Shown piece after piece: positions 15,781 to 22,700 of a stretch of DNA of 33,033 nucleotides. Both the position numbers and the translations under genes were made by a program. Position 1 is the first letter of the stretch. Every line of letters begins with the position of its first letter. The notes below the pieces were generated by a model. It was not told the origin of the DNA and ran no database searches. It worked only from the letters and a program-made list of their open reading frames with translations. The stretch comes from Amnibacterium sp. (GTDB lineage: Bacteria > Actinomycetota > Actinomycetes > Actinomycetales > Microbacteriaceae), in the NCBI GenBank assembly GCA_025936735.1, contig JAICSU010000012.1, positions 1-33,033 on the forward strand, given 5' to 3'.

Positions 15781-16715
15781 CCGCGGAGCTCGCCCTCGCG
15801 ATCGCCTGCGGCATCGGGTTCGGTCTCGGGGTCTGGAGCCTGACGAGCCGACTGCCCGCCCTCGCGCGGCCGCGGCTCGCGACGCGGATCGCCCCGTTCC
15901 TGCTCGACGTCTCACCCGAGGCGCGGCGCCTCCGCGACCGCGTGCCGGCAGACCCGGTGCCGGTGCTCGGGGTGCTCGCCGTCCCGCTGCTCGAGGTCTT
16001 CCAGCGGGCGTTCGGCGCGGTGCTCGGCTCACCCGGCCGCACCGCCGTCCGCCTCCGCCGGGCGGGGCTCGAGCGCAGCGTGGAGGGCCAGCGGCTGCGC
16101 CAGCTCGGCTGGACCGCGGCGGGGGCGGTCCTCGCGGGCGGGGTCGCGCTGCTCGTGGGCCTCGCCGGATCCGCGTCGCAGCTCGCGGTCGCCGCCGCGC
16201 CGGTCGTCGGCGCAGGCCTGGGGCTCGCCGCCTCCGACCACGCCCTCACCCGGGTCGCGCGCCGCCGGGCGGGACGGATCGAGAGCGAGCTGCCGACGGT
16301 CCTCGAGTTCCTGGCCCTCAGCCTCGCGGCGGGGGAGGGGGTGCACGACGCGCTCGCCCGGGTCTCCCGCGTGGGCAGCGGCGTGCTCGCCGTCGAGCTC
16401 GGCGCGGTGGTCGCGGAGACCCGCGTCGGCGTGCCGCTCGGCGCCGCCCTCGCCCGGCTCGGCGACGAGCTCGCCATCCCGGCGCTGACCCGCTGCCTCG
16501 CCCACGTGGTCGCGGCGCTCGAACGGGGCTCGCCCCTCGCCGAGCTGCTGCGGGTGCAGGCGGCCGACGCCCGGGAGGAGGCACGCCGCGCGATGCTGGA
16601 GAGCGCAGGCCGGAAGGAGGTGGCGATGCTCGTGCCCCTGGTGTTCCTGATCCTCCCGGTCACCGTCGCGTTCGCCGTCTGGCCCGGGATCGTGGTGTTG
16701 CAGACCCAGCTCTGA
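15768..16715 (+). CDS. tadC: Tad pilus platform protein TadC
   Basis: 315 residues from the GTG at 15768, chosen because GGAGGA lies six bases upstream; a GTG at 15777 overlapping the tadB stop is the alternative. T2SSF domain with LPTVLEFLALSLAAGEGVHDAL and the second helix pair PLAELLRVQAADAREEARRAML. TM segments flank it; the C-terminus ends with PLVFLILPVTVAF and AVWPGIVVLQTQL. Diverged copies of exactly this tail recur at 17447-17485 and 18700-18744, marking rearrangement downstream. In most Tad loci the pilin and TadE genes would come next; here they are 13.8 kb away. Confidence 0.92.
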   Translation: MVPVTAELALAIACGIGFGLGVWSLTSRLPALARPRLATRIAPFLLDVSPEARRLRDRVPADPVPVLGVLAVPLLEVFQRAFGAVLGSPGRTAVRLRRAGLERSVEGQRLRQLGWTAAGAVLAGGVALLVGLAGSASQLAVAAAPVVGAGLGLAASDHALTRVARRRAGRIESELPTVLEFLALSLAAGEGVHDALARVSRVGSGVLAVELGAVVAETRVGVPLGAALARLGDELAIPALTRCLAHVVAALERGSPLAELLRVQAADAREEARRAMLESAGRKEVAMLVPLVFLILPVTVAFAVWPGIVVLQTQL

Positions 16716-16839
16716 GGGGTGCAGGGAGAGGCGTCGTAGACGGCGCAAGGAGCGGAGGCCGCTACCCTGCGCTACGCCCCGCGATCCGGCCCTCGTTCCT
16801 GCTCTCGGCGGTCGCTCCTGCCTTGCGTTCGGGCGCCCG

Positions 16840-16857
16840 CTCGAGTGCTGACTCGAG
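16840..16857 (+). terminator. Hairpin between tadC and the SnoaL-like gene
   Basis: CTCGAGT and ACTCGAG form a perfect 7-bp stem with a 4-base loop (GCTG), 125 bases after the tadC stop and seven bases before the convergent SnoaL-like gene's stop. It could end transcription from either side. There is a short AT-richer tail (GTTCTAAAG) on the plus strand. Confidence 0.45.
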
Positions 16858-16863
16858 AGCGTT

Positions 16864-17295
16864 CTAAAGCGCGTCGGTCGCCGAACTGCCGACGCCGGGT
16901 GCTGGGTCCGCGTGGCGATGTACCAGCTTCCAGTCGCCGTCCTCCCGCCGGTAGATCTGCGTCGCCCGGAGGAAGGCCGACCTGGCCGGGGCACCGTGGA
17001 CCGACACGGAGGAGCGTTCGTATCCGACTGTGTACGCCATGTCACCGCTGACATCGGCGGCGATGAGTTCGAAGTCGAGCGGCGTGCCGTTAGAGAACTG
17101 GGGCGCGATCGACTTCTGGCCCTCGGTGACGCTCGCCCATCCGGCCGGCACCGTCTCCGCTGCGCCGAGCAAGGTCACCGGATCTCGCCTCGACCACAGT
17201 TCCGGGAAGAGCGACACATCGCCGTTGTGCATCGCATCGGCTGCGCTCCTGAAGCGCGGCAGCATCTCGAAGAGGAAGTCCTCGACCTCGCTCAT
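16864..17295 (-). CDS. SnoaL/NTF2-like small protein
   Basis: 143 residues. The pattern FRSAADAMHNGDVSLFPELW followed by DPVTLLGA, then VTEGQKSIAPQF, then AYTVGYERSSV and TQIYRREDGDWKLVHRHAD is that of the SnoaL-like/DUF4440 branch of the NTF2 fold, whose cone-shaped pocket serves in small enzymes or ligand binding. No catalytic residues can be assigned. ATG at 17295 has Shine-Dalgarno GAGGAG six bases upstream. GC is lower than its neighbours (37 of 60 bases at 17041-17100), and it lies between intact tadC and a tadC remnant, so it was probably acquired. Confidence 0.88.
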   Translation of the reverse strand: MSEVEDFLFEMLPRFRSAADAMHNGDVSLFPELWSRRDPVTLLGAAETVPAGWASVTEGQKSIAPQFSNGTPLDFELIAADVSGDMAYTVGYERSSVSVHGAPARSAFLRATQIYRREDGDWKLVHRHADPAPGVGSSATDAL

Positions 17296-17404
17296 CGCCC
17301 ACTCCTCGAGTCACGGCGCACGGCCGGTTTCGGAGCCACGGTGAACCCCTGTGACGGCGATGTCAATATCGCCAGATCGTCGAGTGGAGGCCGGGTTGAG
17401 CGCT

Positions 17405-17485
17405 GGGAGCATGCGGCCAGGAGGGGCTGCTGATGCTGGCACGAGGCCGCTGGTCTTCCTCATCCTCCCGGTAGCCGTCGCCTTC
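17405..17485 (+). pseudogene. Decayed tadC 3' fragment (first part)
   Basis: Bases 17447-17485 translate to PLVFLILPVAVAF, 12 of 13 residues identical to the intact TadC tail PLVFLILPVTVAF. Just upstream, in a shifted frame, ACGQEGLLMLA resembles TadC AGRKEVAMLV, so homology extends back to about 17405 with a frameshift. After the TTC at 17483-17485 the similarity stops. The missing next residues, AVWPGIV, appear 1.2 kb downstream at 18703. Codon-level differences from the intact copy show this is an old or imported copy, not a recent local duplicate. Confidence 0.75.
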
Positions 17486-17547
17486 CCGAGAGGTTCAGCG
17501 CTCACCGCAGACCGCCGCTGCGCGTCAACCCTGCTAGACATGGCGAA

Positions 17548-17598
17548 CGCCCCCACTCAGCACGCAATGGTCTGGCGGGACCGTGCTCAGTGGGGGCG
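17548..17598 (-). terminator. Large hairpin terminator after the TIR gene
   Basis: Arms 17548-17564 and 17582-17598 pair at 16 of 17 positions (outer CGCCCCCACT with AGTGGGGGCG, inner AGCACG with CGTGCT, one C/C mismatch), with a 17-base loop. It begins 26 bases beyond the TIR stop codon on the minus strand. No U-tract follows, as usual here. It would also shield the TIR gene from plus-strand readthrough. Confidence 0.7.
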
Positions 17599-17624
17599 TC
17601 CAGCGCCTCAGCGGGTACTACGGG

Positions 17625-18341
17625 TCAGTCGGCATCCGTCCGACGAACGTCACCCTCAACCGTGACCATCTCCGCGATCTTGGTGGCAATAACCTCCATC
17701 GGGTCCTCCGCCGTATCCAACCCGTTTCGAGAGCCGAGCAACGGACTGACGGTCCGGAGCGTCTCGTACGTCGTACCGTGCACTACTGGAATCAGCAGGT
17801 CCCGTGCAAGGAGCCCCGAGAGTTCCTTGTCGGAAACGCCGCCACCTTCGACACGCTTGAGCAAGGCCGGGGTGACCAGCACGAGGCCCGTGCGGGACTT
17901 CGCCAGCCCCTTGTCGATCTCTCGCAGGAAGGGCTGCCCGAGTACGATGTCCTTCTCACTGAACCAAACCGACACTCCACGCGCTTCGAGCAGATCGTGG
18001 AGTTCTGTCGCCGCACCACGCCGGTCATCCCACGCGTGGCAGAGGAACACGTCGCAGAAGAGCGGAGGCTCCAGGCGCGCTCGCTTCTCGACGGTGCGCC
18101 GCACGGGTGCCAGCGCCTGGATCTGGGCGGGCGTGTAGACGACCGGCGAGTTGCTGGGCGACCAACTCGGGCGCGTTCTGCCGCTACTCGTCCCGCTCCC
18201 GCCGCTGATCCTCGGTCGGTAGACCGGGGGCGAGAAGTACGGCCTGTGCGAGTACCCATAGCCTCGACCTCCGTGTATTGGGCACTCGGCCGCGCCGCTC
18301 GCGGTTCTGTGGCCGCGAACGGGGGCGGTGCACCCACTCAT
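17625..18341 (-). CDS. TIR-domain protein with N-terminal Cys/His motif
   Basis: 238 residues from the ATG at 18341. Residues 1-25 have C4, H11, C20 and H23 in the pattern CTAPVRGHR...ECPIHG, a likely small metal-binding knuckle. Residues 26-75 are a Ser/Pro/Tyr/Gly-rich linker. Residues about 95-220 are a TIR domain: DVFLCHAWDD (strand A), GVSVWFSEKDIVLGQ (box 2 region), SRTGLVLVTPALL (strand D), then SDKELSGLL, where E173 sits where the catalytic Glu of NAD-cleaving TIRs is expected; the Trp often found just before it is Val. Bacterial TIR proteins often cleave NAD+ in phage-defence or toxin systems, but no partner gene (sensor, SIR2, Thoeris ThsA) is adjacent. GC is low for the window, which suggests transfer. 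The start overlaps a short leader ORF. Confidence 0.88.
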   Translation of the reverse strand: MSGCTAPVRGHRTASGAAECPIHGGRGYGYSHRPYFSPPVYRPRISGGSGTSSGRTRPSWSPSNSPVVYTPAQIQALAPVRRTVEKRARLEPPLFCDVFLCHAWDDRRGAATELHDLLEARGVSVWFSEKDIVLGQPFLREIDKGLAKSRTGLVLVTPALLKRVEGGGVSDKELSGLLARDLLIPVVHGTTYETLRTVSPLLGSRNGLDTAEDPMEVIATKIAEMVTVEGDVRRTDAD

Positions 18342-18403
18342 GCGTGGACCTTGCTGGTCCACGCGCCCTGCGCGTGCCGGTAAGCGGTGGTGACGGAAGT
18401 CAT
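18338..18403 (-). CDS. 21-codon leader ORF overlapping the TIR start
   Basis: ATG at 18403 with AGGAAC directly before it; the peptide begins MTSVTTAYRHAQ and ends TSKVHA. Its TGA stop overlaps the TIR ATG as ATGA, and its last codons run through the hairpin at 18342-18364. Ribosomes finishing it would open the hairpin and could re-initiate on the TIR gene, so it may couple or limit TIR translation. It could also be chance; the Shine-Dalgarno is close and weak. Confidence 0.45.
   Translation of the reverse strand: MTSVTTAYRHAQGAWTSKVHA
18342..18364 (-). promoter_or_regulatory. Hairpin immediately before the TIR start codon
   Basis: A perfect 9-bp inverted repeat (GCGTGGACC and GGTCCACGC, loop of 5) ends directly at the TIR ATG. 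The only Shine-Dalgarno-like sequence, AAGG, lies at the loop/right-arm junction and would be partly hidden. It may act as a translational gate or, as DNA, an operator. Confidence 0.55.
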
Positions 18404-18455
18404 GTTCCTGCTTTCTGGTGATCGGGGGACGACCGGTCGGTCGAGCCGGGTCGCC

Positions 18456-18461
18456 ACTATA
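18456..18461 (-). promoter_or_regulatory. Candidate -10 element for the TIR transcript
   Basis: TATAGT on the minus strand within GTATATAGT, the most AT-rich hexamer context in this stretch and close to the TATAAT consensus. It is 53 bases before the leader ORF start. No good -35 is present, so activation from the upstream repeats is possible. Confidence 0.5.
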
Positions 18462-18508
18462 TACAGGGGTCCGGACGCCGCGCTGGTCCCACATGTTGTG
18501 GAGACCCT

Positions 18509-18675
18509 CGGCGTGTCTTCCACAGGGCTGGGTGGAGATGGTGGACAAGAGCGCGACACGCCGCGCGGACAGCGGGACACGCCGCACGGACGCCGCGCCC
18601 TCTGTGGATAACTTTTCGTATCCGGTAAACGACACGCCGAAGGAGCCCACCAAACGCGTTATGCGTCGGCGTGTC
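18509..18675. repeat. Array of five GACACGCCG repeats
   Basis: Copies at 18509-18517 (minus), 18555-18563 (plus), 18576-18584 (plus), 18631-18639 (plus) and 18667-18675 (minus), all identical over nine bases. The two middle copies are exactly 21 bases apart, two helical turns, and similar over 17 bases (GACACGCCGCGCGGACA and GACACGCCGCACGGACG). The last two extend to a perfect 11-bp inverted repeat, CGACACGCCGA and TCGGCGTGTCG. Such layouts are typical of clustered protein-binding sites such as operators or plasmid iterons. Confidence 0.8.
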
Positions 18676-18699
18676 GCTCAGCGCGCAATGCCGGTTGGT

Positions 18700-18744
18700 T
18701 TCGCGGTCTGGCCCGGCATCGTCGCGCTGCAGACTCGCCTCTGA
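18700..18744 (+). pseudogene. Decayed tadC 3' fragment (second part)
   Basis: Translates to FAVWPGIVALQTRL and a stop, 12 of 14 residues identical to the intact TadC end FAVWPGIVVLQTQL. Joined to the fragment ending at 17485 it restores a continuous TadC C-terminus, with TTC shared at the junction. The orientation matches intact tadC. Confidence 0.8.
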
Positions 18745-18953
18745 GCCGTCCGCCAGGAGGCCGGGGCAGAGGGCGAGGATCCGGCTGACCAGGCGCCCGT
18801 TCGTCACACCGAGCGAGAGCGCGTAGGACGCGCCGTCGGGGAAGCCGCCGATCACGACCCGTGGCGGATCGACGGAGAACCGGTCGAACACGAACGCGAT
18901 CGTGCGATCGATCTCAGCGACGTCGGGTCCGAAGCCGCCGCGGATCACGTCCC
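18745..18953 (-). pseudogene. Truncated alpha/beta-hydrolase (esterase) remnant
   Basis: About 70 codons: RGGFGPDVAEIDRTI, then VDPPRVVIGGFPDGASYALSLG, then SRILALCPGLL. In intact carboxylesterase/phospholipase relatives the elbow reads GFSDGASYALSLG; here Ser is Pro by one base change (TCC to CCC), so the nucleophile is gone. The N-terminal half and the C-terminal His region are missing: one end abuts the tadC fragment and the other stops short of the phosphopantetheinyl transferase gene. No start codon or Shine-Dalgarno fits. A dead fragment. Confidence 0.75.
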
Positions 18954-18979
18954 GGGTTCGTCCTGGGCAGCGCTGCTCG

Positions 18980-19699
18980 TCACGCCCCCTGCGCTGCCAG
19001 GCCGGCGACGTAGCCCTCGGGGGCCACGACCGGGGCGATGTCCCACCGCCCGATCCGCCCGTGATCGGCGAGGGGGGTGACGACCCGAGCGGGATCGGCT
19101 GCGAGACCCACGCCCTCCCCCTTGAGCACGGCCTCCTTCTGCACCCAGGCACGCGTGATCGCCGCCGGCCGCCGCCCGGCGGGCAGCAGCGCGATGCCTG
19201 CCTGCTCGGCCGCGGAGAGCCACCGCTCGTCGGTGACGGCACCCAGATCGGTCTCCGCGACGCGCTCGACGTCGATGCCGATCCGGTGACGGCGGGCGAC
19301 GGCGACGAGGCCGACCGTCCCGCTGGTCGACGTGCTCACCCCCGGGAACGCCCGTCCGGCGTCGTCCAGCAGCTCCGGCTTCCCCCCAGCGCGGGCGAGC
19401 GGCACCGCGCCGGGATCGAGGCCCAGCACGTCGCCGAGCAGAATCCGGAGGGCCGCGCGCATCAGGACGCGCCGGCGCCGCACGGCGGGGTCGCCGGCCG
19501 CCGCTCGCCGCAGCTCCTCCGCCGTCAGGAGAGACGCGGCCGCCTGCAGGTCCCAGTCGGGGCGCCCGAGGTCGAGTCGTCGGATCCACAGGTCCGGTGC
19601 CGCGGACGTCGCCGCGGTCGGGGTGCCCGACCGGCAGAGGCGGTCGGGAGTCAGCTCATCGGGGACGAGCGACCCCGGCGGGAGGACCGAGTCGTGCAC
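18980..19699 (-). CDS. Sfp-type 4'-phosphopantetheinyl transferase
   Basis: 239 residues. Transfers the phosphopantetheine arm from CoA to a Ser of carrier domains. Present: GGKPEL (residues 105-110), the Mg-binding IGIDVERV (140-147) and WVQKEAVLKGEG (185-196), the three main motifs of the Sfp family. Odd: the segment where relatives have a Ser-His motif (NxSHS), whose His contacts CoA in Sfp, reads GVSTSTSGTVGL (120-131) with no His. The GTG start is ten bases after the stop of the synthetase gene, so the two are co-transcribed and the obvious substrate is that synthetase's carrier domain. Confidence 0.9.
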   Translation of the reverse strand: MHDSVLPPGSLVPDELTPDRLCRSGTPTAATSAAPDLWIRRLDLGRPDWDLQAAASLLTAEELRRAAAGDPAVRRRRVLMRAALRILLGDVLGLDPGAVPLARAGGKPELLDDAGRAFPGVSTSTSGTVGLVAVARRHRIGIDVERVAETDLGAVTDERWLSAAEQAGIALLPAGRRPAAITRAWVQKEAVLKGEGVGLAADPARVVTPLADHGRIGRWDIAPVVAPEGYVAGLAAQGA

Positions 19700-19708
19700 C
19701 GTCCCGGA

Positions 19709-22700
19709 TCACCCCGTCCGGCGCTCGACCGCCGAAGGGCGCGCCGGAGGGGCCGCTCCCGCCCCGTCCGCCGCCCGGAGGGCGTGGGAGACGCGTGCTG
19801 CGAGCGCGGGTGCGTTCTTCTCGGCGAGCAGCTCGTAGTGCGCGCCCGGCACGTCGACGATCGTCAGGTCGGGTGCCATCCGGCGCCAGGCGTGCATCAG
19901 ATGCGAGATCACCGGGATCCGCCGCGCGGCCCTGAAGTACGTCACCGGACCGCCGTAGGGCTGCAGCGAGAACGATCGCGCGAGGCGCACCGAATCCAGC
20001 AGCATCAGCTGCTCGCTGCTCAGCGTGTCCCTGCGGAACCGGTTCGCGACGGCCGTCGCGATCGTGGTGTCCGAGAAGCCCGGCAGGAAGATCGCGATGA
20101 AGGACGCCGCCCTCCGCGCCAGCTGCTCCGGTCGCGTGAGGCTCACCAGCGGCGGCCGCGGGTCGAGCAGTCCGAGGAAGACCACGTCACGACCTCGCTC
20201 GACCAGCCGTCTCGCCGCCTCGTACGCGAGCAGGCCACCGAAGGAGTAGCCGGCGAGCGCGATCGGCCCGGAGGGCATCACGGCGACGATCCCGTCGACG
20301 AGGCGGGCCGCGACATCGTCCACCGGCCTCCGCTCACCGTCCCTGCCGTACATCGCCCCGTAGACGCCGTGCACGGCGCGACCCGGGTCGAGCTGCTCCA
20401 CGAGGTACCGGTACAGGTCGACGTCGCCGTGCACCCCCTGGAGGAGGAGCAGCGGTGTGGCGGCGGGATCGGTCCCCTTGCGCAGGGGCCGCACCGCGAC
20501 CTCGTGCGGCGCCATCGCGGGGCTGCGCTCGATGGCGTCGGTCAGCGCCCGGATGGAGGGATCCGCCAGGAACGTCTCCATGGACACGTCCCGGCCCGTC
20601 TCGGTCCGGATCAGCCGCAGCAGCGTCATCGACTGCCGCGACGTCCCTCCCGCATCGTAGAAGTCGGCCGTGTCCCGCACGCGGCGACCCAGCACCTCGC
20701 GGAACAGGCGCCCGATGACCCCGTCGGCGTCTCCGTCTCCGTCGTGAGGCGGCGCGGCCGGCGGTCGAGTCGCCGCCTCGACCGAGTCCGCGATCCGCTG
20801 GAGCGACTCCGGGTTCCGCAGGGCGGCGAGGTTGCGGGGCGGCTCGCCGTTCAGGACGTCGCGCGCGGCCCGTTCCGACGGCTTGCCGTTGAAGGTCGTC
20901 GGCAGGTCCGGCACCGCGACCACCAGGGACGGCACGTGGGCCGGGGAGCCCTCCTCGCGAAGGAGGGCGCGGATGTGCTCGGCCAGCTCGTCGTCGAGGG
21001 AGCGCCCTGCCCGCAGCACGACGAGCAGCACGAGACGCGAGCTGCCGGAACGGGTCGGGTCCCGCTGCTCGACCGCCATCGTCGCGGAGATCTCCGGTAG
21101 TCGCTTCAGGATCGTGTAGATCTCCGTCGGACCGATCCGGATGCCGTCGATGTTCAGCACCCCGTCGGACCGCCCGTGGAACCGGGTCGAGCCGTCCGCG
21201 GCGATGTCGACCAGGTCGCCGTGGGGCCACATGCCCGGGTGCTGCACGAAGTAGGACCGGTGGTACCGGCTGCCGTCCGGGTCCTTGAGGAAGCCGACCG
21301 GGCGGGACGGGAAGGGGTTGCGGCAGACGAGCTCCCCGACCCGACCGACGACCTCCTCGCCGTGCTCGTCGACCGCGACCACGTCCATGCCGAGGCTCCG
21401 CACCCGACAGCGGCCGCGGATCTCCGGAAGCTCCGGATGCCCGAGCACGAACGCGCCGAGGATGTCGGTGCCGCCGCTGGTGGACTGCAGGGTGATCGGC
21501 CCGACCGCGTCCGCGAACCAGTCGTACTGCCAGTCGTGCAGCACGGACCCGTTGCTGATCACGAGGCGCAGCCGATTCAGGTCCACCTCGGCCGCGGGCC
21601 GATAGCCGGAGTCCTCGCACAGCTGGAGATAGGGCGGGCTGGTGCCGAACATCGTGACGCCCTGCTCCGCGGCGAGGCGCCACAGCGTGTCCGGCCCGGC
21701 GACCGCACCGTCGAAGACCACGATGCCGGCCCCGGCCGCGAGTGCGGTGAGCTGCTTGTTCCACATCATCCACGCGGTGGTGGTGTGGTGGTAGTAGACG
21801 TCGGACGCACGCAGGTCGAGGTGCAGCCAGTACTCCTTGAGGTGCTCGAGCAGGGTGCCGCCTGCGCCGTGCAGCATCGCCTTCGGGGGACCTGTGGTGC
21901 CCGAGGTGAACATCACGAACACCGGATGGTCGAACGGCAGGCGGGGCCAGTCCACGGGTGCCGCCGGCGCCTTCTCCGTCTCCGCATCGAGGGCGTGGAC
22001 CGCGCACGTCGTCAGCGGTGGGGTGGTGCCCTGGTCGGCCACCAGCACCGCGGACAGCGACGGCAGCCCGACGGCGAGCGACTCCAGCGAGTCGCCCTCC
22101 GCGCCCTCCCATGCGGCGGACCGCCCCCGGTCGAGCACGAGGAACTTCGGCTCGATCTGCTGGAACCGCGTGAGCAGCGCCGTGACCCCCATGTCCGGCA
22201 TCGCGAGCGAGACCGTTCCACCGATCGCGATCGCCGCGAGCGCGATGACCACGGCACGGATGCTGTTCGGGGCGACGATCACGATCCGGTCGCCGACCAC
22301 GACACCGTGCGCGGCCAGCTGGGCCGCGGTCGCCTGGACGCGGGCGCGCAGCGCGGCCCTCGAGATGCGCTCGACGCGTCCGTCGTGGTGCACGGCGGTG
22401 ACCGCCGTCGACAGGTCGTCGACATCCGGCAGCGGGCGGAGGAGGTTCTCCGCGAAGTTCAGCCTCACGTCCGGGAAGAACCTGGCCGACTCCACGTCGT
22501 CCGAGGTCGAGACGACCTCCGCCGACCCCTCCCACGCGATCCCCGACCACTCCAGGAACGTTCCCCAGAAGTCCCGGTACCGGTCCACCGACCAGCGATG
22601 GAACACCTCGGGTGATTCGAGCGGCAGGTCGGTCAGGGCCGCGCACCGGGTGCGGAAGGACTCGATCCGGGGCGGCGGGGAACCACCGACGCGGGCGGGA

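Larger units (their letters stand above)
17296..17624. other. 329-base gap with a tadC remnant and a terminator hairpin
   Basis: No gene is seen. It holds the upstream region of the SnoaL-like gene, the decayed tadC tail (about 17405-17485), the junction with the TIR insert, and the hairpin at 17548-17598. The plus-strand reading frame across the remnant has no start or codon pattern suggesting it is translated. Confidence 0.6.
18404..18690. other. Non-coding control region upstream of the TIR gene
   Basis: No gene is supported. It contains a -10 element (18456-18461), a 13-base palindrome CCACA-TGT-TGTGG (18489-18501), the five-copy GACACGCCG array (18509-18675), DnaA-box-like 9-mers near 18497, 18540 and 18603, and an AT-richer stretch at 18603-18629. 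Plus-strand frames here show no coding pattern apart from the tadC fragment that follows. Confidence 0.6.
17486..18699. mobile_element. About 1.2-kb insert carrying the TIR gene, inside the tadC remnant
   Basis: The tadC-tail similarity stops at TTC 17485 and resumes at TTC 18700-18702, so these 1,214 bases interrupt what was one reading frame. A 3-base TTC is shared at both junctions. The insert has lower GC (34 of 60 at 17641-17700; 31 of 60 at 18601-18660) and contains the TIR gene, its leader ORF, promoter region, repeat array and terminator. No transposase or recombinase and no clear terminal inverted repeats were found, so 'mobile element' is inferred from the split gene only. Confidence 0.5.

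Noticed and set aside
13138-16032. A minus-strand open frame of 964 codons across dedA, tRNA-Leu, cpaF and tadB
   Set aside because: Mirror frame of high-GC genes: Arg/Pro/Ala-rich, no domain, and it runs through a tRNA gene.
17583-18383. A 266-codon plus-strand frame opposite the TIR gene
   Set aside because: No recognisable domain or Shine-Dalgarno, whereas the minus strand encodes a clear TIR domain.
18342-18653. A longer TIR protein starting at 18653
   Set aside because: It would read through the promoter, the repeat array and the leader ORF, and has no family-like sequence before MSGCTAPV.
18509-18675. CRISPR array
   Set aside because: Repeats are only nine bases, in both orientations, with irregular spacing and no cas genes.
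17486-18699. Insertion sequence
   Set aside because: No transposase frame and no convincing terminal inverted repeats; only a shared TTC at the borders.
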